From Candidatus Hydrogenedentota bacterium (lineage in GTDB: Bacteria; Hydrogenedentota; Hydrogenedentia; Hydrogenedentales; CAITNO01), in the NCBI GenBank assembly GCA_029554925.1, contig JAKPUV010000921.1, positions 1 through 5,828 of the forward strand: a DNA stretch of 5,828 nucleotides. Direction: 5' to 3'. Shown here in pieces: positions 1-5,630 of this stretch. Every line of letters begins with the position of its first letter. The first letter of the stretch is position 1. Position numbers and translations under genes: made by a program. Below the pieces are notes generated by a model that worked only from the letters and a program-made list of their open reading frames with translations, did not search any database and was not told the origin of the DNA.

Positions 1-1
1 G

Positions 2-1237
2 GAGATCAACGTGGAGAACGCCCTGCGCTGGGTGGAGCGCGAGGGGAAGATCACCCTGTCGGCGCTCCAGCGCGAGGCCGTCCGCCAGGGCGCGCGCGGC
101 AAGGTGCTCGTCATCACCGGCGGCCCCGGCACGGGCAAGACGACGGTCCTGAAGAGCCTGCTGGCCATCCTGGAGAAGAAGGGGGTGTCGTTCGTCCTCG
201 CCGCGCCCACGGGCCGCGCCGCCAAGCGCATGGAGGCCGCCACGGGCCGCGAGGCCCGCACCCTCCACCGTCTCCTCGAGTTCAACCCCGCCACGGGCCG
301 CTTCGCCAAGGGCGAGCATGCCCCCCTCGCCACCGACCTGCTCGTCGTGGACGAGGTGTCCATGGTGGACATCCAGCTCCTGTCGAGCGTGCTGGAGGCC
401 CTCCCCTCCTTCGCCAGGCTGCTCCTCGTCGGCGATGTGGACCAGCTCCCCTCCGTCGGCGCGGGCAGCGTGCTCCTCGACATCATCGCGTCGGGCCTCG
501 TCCCCGTGGTCCGCCTCGACACCGTGTTCCGCCAGGCCGAGGAGAGCGGCATCATCGCCAACGCCCACCGCATCAACCGCGGCGAGATGCCCGTGTTCAA
601 CGACCGGGACTTCGTGCTCATCGAGCGCGACGACCCGGCGAAGGCCGTGGAGACCCTTGTGGAGGTGGCCGCGCGGCGGCTGCCCGCCCGGTTTGGCCTC
701 GACCCCCTGCGCGACATCCAGGTGCTCGCCCCGCTGCGGCGCGGCGACGCCGGGGTGGAGGCCGTGAACGCCGCCCTGCAGGCCGCGCTCAACCCCGAAG
801 GCGCACCCCTCCCCGGCCGCGCCTACGGCCTCGGCGACAAGGTCATGCAGCTCCGCAACAACTACACCCTCGACGTCTACAACGGCGACACGGGCGTGGT
901 CACGGCGGTGGACCTGGAGGCCGGGGAGTTTCAGGTCTCCTTCGACGACGGCCGCGCCGTCCTCTACCCCATGGACGAAGCGGACAACCTCGCCCCCGCC
1001 TACTGCGCCACGGTCCACAAGGCACAGGGCAGCGAGTACCCCGCCGTCGTCCTCTCCCTCCACAACCAGCACTTCATGCTCCTCCAGCGCAACGTCCTCT
1101 ACACCGCCGTCACCCGCGGCCGCCGCCTGGTCGTCATCGTCGGATCCCGCCGCGCCGTCGCCCGCGCCGTCCGCAACACCAGCCAGACCCGCCGCAACAC
1201 CCGCCTCGCCGCCCGCCTCCGCAACGAAATCCGCTGA
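2..1237 (+). CDS. recD2: RecD2-type ATP-dependent DNA helicase, C-terminal part (5' truncated)
   Basis: This is the motor region of a RecD2 (RecD-like, superfamily 1B) helicase, an ATP-driven 5'-3' DNA unwinding enzyme of recombination and repair that acts without RecBC. The frame is open to the window edge. The GTG at 11 is probably internal, since family members are about 700-800 residues and have a further ~300-residue N-terminal region. Residues numbered from that GTG: Walker A GGPGTGKT 37-44; motif Ia APTGRAAKRM 65-74; Walker B VVDEVSMVD 112-120; motif III LVGDVDQLPSVGAGS 139-153; FRQAEESGIIANAHRINRG 173-191; NNYTLDVYNGDTG in the SH3-like 2B insertion; ATVHKAQGSE 333-342; and the arginine-finger motif YTAVTRG 364-370. 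All ATPase residues are intact and the C-terminus looks complete, ending in TGA. No recB or recC is visible. The family is seen directly from motifs; the RecD2 rather than RecD subtype is inferred from the motif context and the absence of partners. Confidence 0.93.
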   Translation, partial: EINVENALRWVEREGKITLSALQREAVRQGARGKVLVITGGPGTGKTTVLKSLLAILEKKGVSFVLAAPTGRAAKRMEAATGREARTLHRLLEFNPATGRFAKGEHAPLATDLLVVDEVSMVDIQLLSSVLEALPSFARLLLVGDVDQLPSVGAGSVLLDIIASGLVPVVRLDTVFRQAEESGIIANAHRINRGEMPVFNDRDFVLIERDDPAKAVETLVEVAARRLPARFGLDPLRDIQVLAPLRRGDAGVEAVNAALQAALNPEGAPLPGRAYGLGDKVMQLRNNYTLDVYNGDTGVVTAVDLEAGEFQVSFDDGRAVLYPMDEADNLAPAYCATVHKAQGSEYPAVVLSLHNQHFMLLQRNVLYTAVTRGRRLVVIVGSRRAVARAVRNTSQTRRNTRLAARLRNEIR

Positions 1238-1295
1238 CCGCGACCTCCGCCGCGCCTTGTCCGGCGTCCGGGGGTATTCACCGGGCGGCGTGGTG

Positions 1296-1301
1296 TATGC
1301 T
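1296..1301 (+). promoter_or_regulatory. Possible -10 element upstream of the fucosidase
   Basis: The sequence TATGCT follows a TG-rich stretch (GTGGTG) and would put a transcription start near 1307-1308, giving a leader of about 35 nt before the ATG at 1342. I find no convincing -35 hexamer at 16-18 bp; the best nearby, TATTCA at 1275-1280, sits 15 bp away. If real, this promoter would make the fucosidase independent of the helicase and exclude the upstream ATG at 1297 as its start. This is weak pattern evidence. Confidence 0.25.
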
Positions 1302-1305
1302 GGGG

Positions 1306-1326
1306 GCGGCGCGGCCGCCGCGCCGC
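1306..1326 (+). promoter_or_regulatory. GC-only hairpin in the fucosidase 5' leader
   Basis: Bases 1306-1314 (GCGGCGCGG) are exactly complementary to 1318-1326 (CCGCGCCGC) around a 3-nt loop, giving nine G-C pairs. The stem ends four bases before the Shine-Dalgarno core and is followed by AAAA. It could stabilise the 5' end of the mRNA, keep the ribosome binding site single-stranded, or mark the end of helicase transcripts. It lacks a downstream T-run, so an intrinsic terminator is not favoured. The pairing is seen in the sequence; the role is inferred. Confidence 0.4.
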
Positions 1327-1330
1327 AAAA

Positions 1331-1335
1331 GGAGG
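1331..1335 (+). promoter_or_regulatory. Strong Shine-Dalgarno that decides the fucosidase start
   Basis: AAAAGGAGG runs from 1327 to 1335, with the GGAGG core six bases before the ATG at 1342, which is near-optimal spacing. The alternative in-frame ATG at 1297 has no comparable site, and starting there would require reading this site as the consecutive codons AAA-AGG-AGG, which are unusual in such a GC-rich gene. Confidence 0.75.
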
Positions 1336-1341
1336 ATCGTC

Positions 1342-3669
1342 ATGGGTCTGGTGTGCGCGCTGGTGATGGCCGTTTCGGCGGGGGCGGACGCCGCCCCGGA
1401 CAATCTCACGCTGTGGTACGGGCAGCCCGCCGCGCAGTGGGTGGAGGCGCTGCCCGTGGGCAACGGGCGCCTGGGCGCGATGGTCTTTGGCGGCGCGCCG
1501 GAGGAGCGCATCCAGTTCAATGAGGGCACGCTGTGGGCCGGGGGGCCGCGCGACTACACCCACGAGGGCGCGTCGGAATATCTTCCCGAAATCCGCCGCC
1601 TGCTCTTCGAGGGGAAGCAGAAGGAGGCGCAGGACCTGGCCATGGCGCACTTCATGTCGGTGCCCCTGCGCCAGCTCCCCTACCAGGCCTTCGGCGATGT
1701 GCTGATCCGCTTCGACCACGCCGACGGCGTGAAGAAGTACAGCCGGTCGCTGGATCTCGACACCGCCACGGCGGCCACGGAGTACACGGTCAAGCGGGTG
1801 ACGTACCGCCGCGAGGTCTTCGCCAGTTATCCCGCCCGCATTCTCGCCCTGCGCGTCACGGCGGACAAGCCCGGCGCGGTTTCCTGCACCGTGCGCCTCG
1901 CGTCACCCCACAAACAGGCGGTGTGCGAGCCTGCGGGCACGGACACCCTGGCGCTTCGGGGCCGCCCCGACGACTACCGCTTCGAGCCGGGGGATCCGGA
2001 GACCATCCCGAGCGTCCTGCGCTTTGAGGCGCGGCTGCAGGCCGTGGCCGAGGGCGGCACCGTTATCGTCGCGGGCGGCGAACTCCGCGTGGAGAAGGCG
2101 GACGCGGTGGTGTTCTACCTTGCCGCCGCCACGTCGTACCGGGATTACGGCGACGTGTCCGGCGACCCGGCGGCGGCCTGCGCGGAGATGCTGGGCGCGT
2201 CCGCGCGCGGGTGGGACGCCCTGCGGGCGGAGCATGTGGCGGACCACCAGGCGCTGTTCCGGCGCGTGTCCCTCGATCTCGGCCCGGCCCCGAAGGGCGT
2301 GCCCACGGACGAGCGGGTCCGCCGATACGCCGCCGCGCCGGACCCGAGCCTGCCCGCGCTGCTGTGCCAGTACGGGCGCTACCTCATGATCGCGTGCAGC
2401 CGCCCGGGCGGCCAGCCCGCCACCCTCCAGGGGCTGTGGAACGACAGCCTCACGCCGCCATGGGACAGCAAGTACACGGTGAATATCAACACGGAGATGA
2501 ACTACTGGCTCGCGGAGCCGGGAAACCTGTCCGAGTGCCACCTGCCGCTCTTCGACGCGCTGGAGGAGGTGGCGCAGTCCGGCGCGCGCGTGGCCCAGGC
2601 GCACTACGCCGCCCCCGGCTGGGTGCTCCACCACAACTTCGACCTGTGGCGCGGCGCGGCCCCCATCAACGCCAGCGACCACGGCATCTGGCCCACCGGC
2701 GGCGCGTGGCTCTGCCAGCACTTCTGGCGGCACTGGCAGTACAATTACGGCACGGCCTTCCTGCGCGACCGCGCCTACCCGATCATGAAGGGGGCTTCGG
2801 AGTTCTTCGCGCAGTATCTCGTCGAGGACCCGCGCGACCCCGCGAAGCCGCTCATCAGCGGGCCTTCCAACTCGCCCGAACAGGGCGGACTCGTGATGGG
2901 CCCCGCCATGGACCACCAGATCATCCGCGGGCTCTTCGCCGACACGGCGGACGCCGCGCGCGCTCTCGGCGTGGACGCCGAATTCGCGGCGCGGCTGGAC
3001 GACGTGCGCGCGCGCATCGCGCCGAACCGGATCGGCCGGCACGGCCAGCTCCAGGAATGGCTCGAGGACAAGGACGACCCGAAGAACGACCACCGCCATG
3101 TGTCCCACCTGTGGGCCGTGTTTCCCGGCGACGAGATCACCCCGGCCACGCCCGAGCTGTTCCAGGCGGCCAGGCAGTCCCTGATCTACCGCGGCGACGG
3201 CGGCACCGGCTGGTCCATGGCGTGGAAGGTGTGCCTATGGGCGCGTTTCCTCGACGGCGACCACGTGTGCAAAATCCTCGCCAACATGCTCCAGCCCGCC
3301 GACAGCACGGGCAAGCGCTACCAGCGCGGCGGCGTCTACCCCAACCTCTTCGACGCCCACCCGCCTTTCCAGATTGACGGCAACTTCGGCGTCGCGGCGG
3401 GCATCATCGAGATGCTCCTCCAGTGCCACGACGGCGCGGTGCGGCTGCTGCCCGCCCTGCCCACGGCCTGGCGCGACGGCAGCGCGGCGGGCCTCCGCGC
3501 GCCCGGCGGCCTCACGGTGGATGTGCAATGGCGCGACGGAAAGGCCGCGCAGGCCACCCTGCGCGCCGCCGACTGCCCCGTGGAGACGAGGCTCGTCTGC
3601 AACGGCGCGGAAACGCCGCTGAAACTCGCGGCGGGCAAGACGTTCGCCTGGACGGCGGAAGGACGCTGA
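1342..3669 (+). CDS. GH95 family alpha-L-fucosidase, probably exported
   Basis: This 775-residue protein is a glycoside hydrolase family 95 enzyme, an inverting exo-acting 1,2-alpha-L-fucosidase removing terminal fucose from glycans; some family members act on alpha-L-galactosides. The N-terminal hydrophobic segment (residues 2-13) ends at Ala-Asp-Ala/Ala (cleavage after 17), suggesting export. An N-terminal beta-rich domain opens with LWYGQPAAQWVEALPVGNG and FNEGTLWAGGP and is followed by the (alpha/alpha)6 catalytic domain. By comparison with Bifidobacterium AfcA, the general acid should be E513 in PSNSPEQG, the base system N381 and N383 in NINTEMNYW, and a key acidic residue D679 in FQIDGNFG. 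HRHVSHL at 584-590 is also typical. Length is normal for the family (about 750-850) and no motif is missing. It has its own ribosome binding site and a 104-bp gap from the helicase. The family is very secure; fucose specificity is likely but not proven from sequence. Confidence 0.93.
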   Translation: MGLVCALVMAVSAGADAAPDNLTLWYGQPAAQWVEALPVGNGRLGAMVFGGAPEERIQFNEGTLWAGGPRDYTHEGASEYLPEIRRLLFEGKQKEAQDLAMAHFMSVPLRQLPYQAFGDVLIRFDHADGVKKYSRSLDLDTATAATEYTVKRVTYRREVFASYPARILALRVTADKPGAVSCTVRLASPHKQAVCEPAGTDTLALRGRPDDYRFEPGDPETIPSVLRFEARLQAVAEGGTVIVAGGELRVEKADAVVFYLAAATSYRDYGDVSGDPAAACAEMLGASARGWDALRAEHVADHQALFRRVSLDLGPAPKGVPTDERVRRYAAAPDPSLPALLCQYGRYLMIACSRPGGQPATLQGLWNDSLTPPWDSKYTVNINTEMNYWLAEPGNLSECHLPLFDALEEVAQSGARVAQAHYAAPGWVLHHNFDLWRGAAPINASDHGIWPTGGAWLCQHFWRHWQYNYGTAFLRDRAYPIMKGASEFFAQYLVEDPRDPAKPLISGPSNSPEQGGLVMGPAMDHQIIRGLFADTADAARALGVDAEFAARLDDVRARIAPNRIGRHGQLQEWLEDKDDPKNDHRHVSHLWAVFPGDEITPATPELFQAARQSLIYRGDGGTGWSMAWKVCLWARFLDGDHVCKILANMLQPADSTGKRYQRGGVYPNLFDAHPPFQIDGNFGVAAGIIEMLLQCHDGAVRLLPALPTAWRDGSAAGLRAPGGLTVDVQWRDGKAAQATLRAADCPVETRLVCNGAETPLKLAAGKTFAWTAEGR

Positions 3670-3746
3670 GGTGCCGCAGGTTGTGTTGAAACGCCCCAGA
3701 GTATCTCAGGGTTGGATGCGGCGTTTTCAGGAGAATGCTGGGCAGG

Positions 3747-3836
3747 GCGCCGAGGTGGCACGGGCTTCCAGCCCGTGTTTCTTGGGATGCATCCACGACC
3801 CAGCACACGGGCTGGAAGCCCGTGCCACCTCGGCGC
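3747..3836. repeat. Perfect 32-nt inverted repeat with nested hairpins (REP-like)
   Basis: The left arm 3747-3778 and right arm 3805-3836 are exact reverse complements over 32 nt around a 26-nt spacer. Each arm is itself a hairpin: CACGGGCT-TCC-AGCCCGTG at 3759-3777 and CACGGGCT-GGA-AGCCCGTG at 3806-3824. It could fold either as one long 32-bp stem or as two 8-bp stem-loops. From memory, very similar GGGCTTCCAGCCC or GGGCTGGAAGCCC elements recur in intergenic spaces of GC-rich planctomycete-like genomes and give Gly-Trp-Lys-Pro-Val-Pro peptides when wrongly translated. Position between convergent genes suggests a structural or transcription-ending role. The structure is seen directly; family membership is a recollection. 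Confidence 0.85.
3759..3783 (+). terminator. Possible terminator of the fucosidase transcript
   Basis: The left 8-bp GC-rich stem-loop (3759-3777) is followed at once by TTTCTT (3778-3783), about 90 nt after the fucosidase stop. This is the form of an intrinsic terminator with an imperfect T-tract. No equivalent T-run follows the mirrored hairpin in the minus direction, so support for ending the convergent gene is weaker. Confidence 0.35.
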
Positions 3837-3888
3837 GCGTTTCCGGCGTCTTCTTTTCAGAAACGGCGTCTCAACTTTGTGAAACGCC

Positions 3889-4992
3889 CTAGCTCCTGCC
3901 CCGACGCCCCATCACGGCGAGCAGCGCCAGCGCGAGGCCGCCGAGAAAGAGGTCGCCCAGCTTCTGCCCGAGTCCGGCGGGGGGCAACCCGGATTTCTCG
4001 CAGCCGCAGCCGCACCCGTCGGCGGGGAGGCCCAGTTCCTCGCCGTCCAGGCCGCCGTCCCCGTTGGTGTCCAGCTGGTCGAAGACCGCCTGGGACAGCC
4101 CCTCGACGGCCGCCCCCGCCTCTTCGCGGGTGATGCGGCCGTCGCCATCGGTGTCCGCGGCCTCGAAGTCCTCCGCCAGGGCGGCGCGCGTTTCCTCCGC
4201 CGTGGGCGGGCTTGGGGGCGCGGGTTCGGGCCCCTTGCTGAGCACCAGACTGACAGGGGATCCCGGCGCGGCCTGGGTTCCCGCCGCCGGATCCTGGCTG
4301 AGGACGAGACCGGCGGCCACGGAGGCGCTGTGGGCCTCCGTGACGGCGCCCGCGGCCAGGCCCGCCGCGCCGAGGGCGGCCCCGGCGGCCACCGCCGTCA
4401 TCCCCACCACGTCCGGAACCGGGACGGGCTGCGCGCCCAGGCTGACGGTGAAGTCCACCGCCGCGCCCGGCGGCGCCTCCGCCCCTGCGGCCGGGGTCTG
4501 GCTGACAACGCTTCCGGCGGCGACGGTGGGGCTGTAGGTCTCCGTGACGGCGCCTGCGGCCAGCCCGGCGGCCTCCAGGGCGGCCTCCGCCTCCCCGCGG
4601 GGGACCCCGGTGATGCCGGGCACCGCGACCACATCCCGCACCTGAAGCAGGAACCCGTCCGCCCCGCCGTTGTGGGTGTTGTCCCACCCGCCGGTGATCC
4701 ATCCCCCGGTCTGGGTCCGCCCCGTCATCAGCAGCGTTCCGTTTCCACAGGCGCGGACGCGGGCCGCGCGGGTGGTGCCGGCGGTCGACCCGCCGTAGCC
4801 GGACCACCGATGCGCGCCGAGGGGGGACAGTTTCACGGCAAAGGCGTCGCCCGACCCGTCCAGGAGCGTGTCCCAGCCGCCGGAGACCCATCCCGACGAC
4901 AGGGTGTCGCCGACCACATACCCGTTTCCAAACTCATCCACGGCGACACCGGAGGCGATCTCAATGCCGTGCCCCCCAGGTAGGTGGACCAT
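3889..4992 (-). CDS. Propeller end, PASTA pair, EF-hand pair and anchor (downstream fragment)
   Basis: From the first ATG in this frame (4992) the piece encodes 367 residues, though true homology begins with HGIEIASGVAVDEFGNGY at about 4976. It finishes repeat five, contains a divergent repeat (HRWSGYGGST replaces the usual STYLGG strand) and ends the propeller at GADGFLLQV. Two PASTA domains, a Pro-rich linker, two EF-hand loops and the membrane anchor follow. The frame stays open upstream to 5364, but there it is only a shadow of the repeats. The stop is TAG. Many automatic callers would report this as a stand-alone gene; repeat spacing indicates it is the 3' end of a larger one. Confidence 0.75.
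   Translation of the reverse strand: MVHLPGGHGIEIASGVAVDEFGNGYVVGDTLSSGWVSGGWDTLLDGSGDAFAVKLSPLGAHRWSGYGGSTAGTTRAARVRACGNGTLLMTGRTQTGGWITGGWDNTHNGGADGFLLQVRDVVAVPGITGVPRGEAEAALEAAGLAAGAVTETYSPTVAAGSVVSQTPAAGAEAPPGAAVDFTVSLGAQPVPVPDVVGMTAVAAGAALGAAGLAAGAVTEAHSASVAAGLVLSQDPAAGTQAAPGSPVSLVLSKGPEPAPPSPPTAEETRAALAEDFEAADTDGDGRITREEAGAAVEGLSQAVFDQLDTNGDGGLDGEELGLPADGCGCGCEKSGLPPAGLGQKLGDLFLGGLALALLAVMGRRGRS
3892..4014 (-). other. Cys-rich C-terminal sorting/anchor signal
   Basis: The tail has the three-part form of a protein-sorting C-terminus: a Cys-Gly cluster CGCGC (4014-4000) followed by Glu-Lys-Ser-Gly, a Pro/Gly linker, one hydrophobic segment LFLGGLALALLAVM (about 3951-3910) and a basic end GRRGRS. 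MYXO-CTERM and related signals share this plan of Cys motif, membrane segment and Arg cluster, but I cannot assign this tail to a named class. It suggests processing at the Cys-rich site and retention at the cell surface; that is inference. Confidence 0.6.
4036..4155 (-). other. Paired EF-hand calcium-binding loops
   Basis: Two canonical 12-residue loops are seen: DTDGDGRITREE (4155-4120) and DTNGDGGLDGEE (4071-4036), with acidic residues at positions 1, 3 (Asn in the second), 5 and 12. They are separated by a short helix, Ala-Gly-Ala-Ala-Val-Glu-Gly-Leu-Ser. Glu at position 12 favours EF-hand over dockerin. Calcium probably stiffens the stalk between the PASTA domains and the anchor. Confidence 0.85.
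4234..4629 (-). other. Two tandem PASTA domains
   Basis: The first domain (4629-4438) runs from VPGITGVPRGEAEAALEAAG through VVSQTPAAGAEAPPGAAV to TVSLG. The second (4425-4234) runs from VPDVVGMTAVAAGAALGAAG through LSQDPAAGTQAAPGSPVSL to LSKG. Both show the PASTA pattern: VPxVxG, an Ala-rich helix, Ala-Gly-Leu, a Val-x-Ser-Gln-x-Pro-Ala-Ala-Gly strand and a closing Val/Leu strand. PASTA domains are best known as muropeptide-binding parts of Ser/Thr kinases and penicillin-binding proteins; here no kinase or transpeptidase is present, so a wall-facing spacer or ligand-binding role is inferred. Confidence 0.85.
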
Positions 4993-5627
4993 GCGCAGAC
5001 ACCGTCGGCGGAGAGGCGGGCGGCAAATCCGTCCGCGCTTCCCGCGTAGGTGGTGCTCCACCCGCCGGCCGTCCAGCCTTCCGAGAGAGTCAGTCCGGCG
5101 ACCCGGAGGCCACCGTCCGGTGCTAGGGCCACGGAGTAGCCGTTTTCCTCCGAGGTTCCGCCGAGATAGGAGGCCCAGACCAGGCTCCCCTCCGGGGTGA
5201 GCCTCGCCGCAAAGGCGTCGGTGCCGTCGCCGAGCGTCGTGTCGCCGTCCCCTGTCGCCCAGCCGTCCGAGGACGTGTCCCCCGCCAGAAAGACATTGCC
5301 GGCGCCGTCCACGGCGATGTCGCGGCAGCGGTCGGCGCCCGCGCCGCCCACATAGGTGGACCACATGTGCGCGCAGGCCGGGGTGAGCTTGACCACAAAG
5401 CCCTCGGAGCCGCCCTCAAAAATGGTGTCGTTTCCGGCGGCCAGTCCGGCGGACGTGGTGTCCCCCGTGATGAGCACATTGCCCGACGGGTCCAGCGCCC
5501 CGCCCAGCCCCATCTCGGCGCCTGACCCGCCGAGATAGGTGGACCACACGTGCGCTCCCGCGGACGTCAGCCGGACCACGAAGGCGTCCGACTGGCCGTT
5601 GAAGCTTGTGTCGAACCCGTCCGCCAC
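4833..5627 (-). CDS. SBBP repeat fragment between the premature stop and the frameshift
   Basis: This piece carries about four propeller repeats. Each reads roughly Gly-Trp-x-x-Gly, Asp/Ser-Thr, Asp-Ala/Gly-Phe-x-x-(Arg/Lys)-Leu, Trp-Ser-Thr-Tyr-(Leu/Val)-Gly-Gly, a hydrophobic strand with Gly-Asn-Val, and Gly-Asp-Thr. Homology stops at STYLGG near 4978. The remaining residues down to 4833 (from TALRSPP on) are read out of frame and have no repeat character, so the true coding part is about 4978-5627. The GTG at 5627 is only the first possible start after the upstream TGA and has no good ribosome binding site. The fragment belongs to the same protein as the two flanking pieces. Confidence 0.7.
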   Translation of the reverse strand: MADGFDTSFNGQSDAFVVRLTSAGAHVWSTYLGGSGAEMGLGGALDPSGNVLITGDTTSAGLAAGNDTIFEGGSEGFVVKLTPACAHMWSTYVGGAGADRCRDIAVDGAGNVFLAGDTSSDGWATGDGDTTLGDGTDAFAARLTPEGSLVWASYLGGTSEENGYSVALAPDGGLRVAGLTLSEGWTAGGWSTTYAGSADGFAARLSADGVCAWSTYLGGTALRSPPVSPWMSLETGMWSATPCRRDGSPAAGTRSWTGRATPLP

Positions 5628-5630
5628 CCA

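Larger units (their letters stand above)
3681..3891. repeat. Composite repeat region with GAAACGCC-type motifs between convergent genes
   Basis: The gap between the fucosidase and the propeller gene carries a short motif in both orientations: GAAACGCCC at 3688-3696 and again at 3881-3889, its near-complement GGCGTTTTC at 3720-3728, GCGTTTC at 3837-3843 and GAAACGGCG at 3861-3869. An imperfect hairpin (CCCAGAG/CTCAGGG with a TAT loop, 3695-3711) lies inside the left part. The outer direct copies, both preceded by TTGTG-like sequence, bracket the large central inverted repeat. The right copy overlaps the stop codon of the minus-strand gene (TAG read from 3891-3889). The arrangement resembles a short non-coding repeat unit rather than random spacer, but I cannot show mobility from one copy. 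Confidence 0.5.

Noticed and set aside
318..767. A 149-residue frame inside the helicase gene
   Set aside because: Ser/Arg/Cys-rich out-of-frame reading of the helicase, whose own frame carries continuous helicase motifs.
1342..1395. Lipoprotein signal at Cys5 of the fucosidase
   Set aside because: The Cys is only five residues from the start with no lipobox of normal length before it; an Ala-Asp-Ala/Ala signal peptidase I site fits better.
1257..1523. Small plus-strand frame starting just after the helicase
   Set aside because: Gly/Arg/Ala-rich out-of-frame shadow of the leader and the 5' end of the fucosidase, with no ribosome binding site.
1903..3108. A 401-residue open frame on the minus strand opposite the fucosidase
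   Set aside because: It mirrors the codon bias of the GC-rich fucosidase gene, is Arg/Ala/Val/His-rich with no recognisable domain, and its plus-strand partner has clear GH95 motifs throughout.
3671..3892. Short plus-strand frame encoding ARASSPC- and HGLEARAT-type peptides
   Set aside because: It is translation of the intergenic inverted repeat; such peptides are common artefacts of this repeat type.
4330..4983. Plus-strand open frames over the PASTA and EF-hand region (also 4064-4537)
   Set aside because: Low-complexity Gly/Arg/Ala or Ala/Ser-rich translations antisense to well-supported domains; no motif or ribosome binding site.
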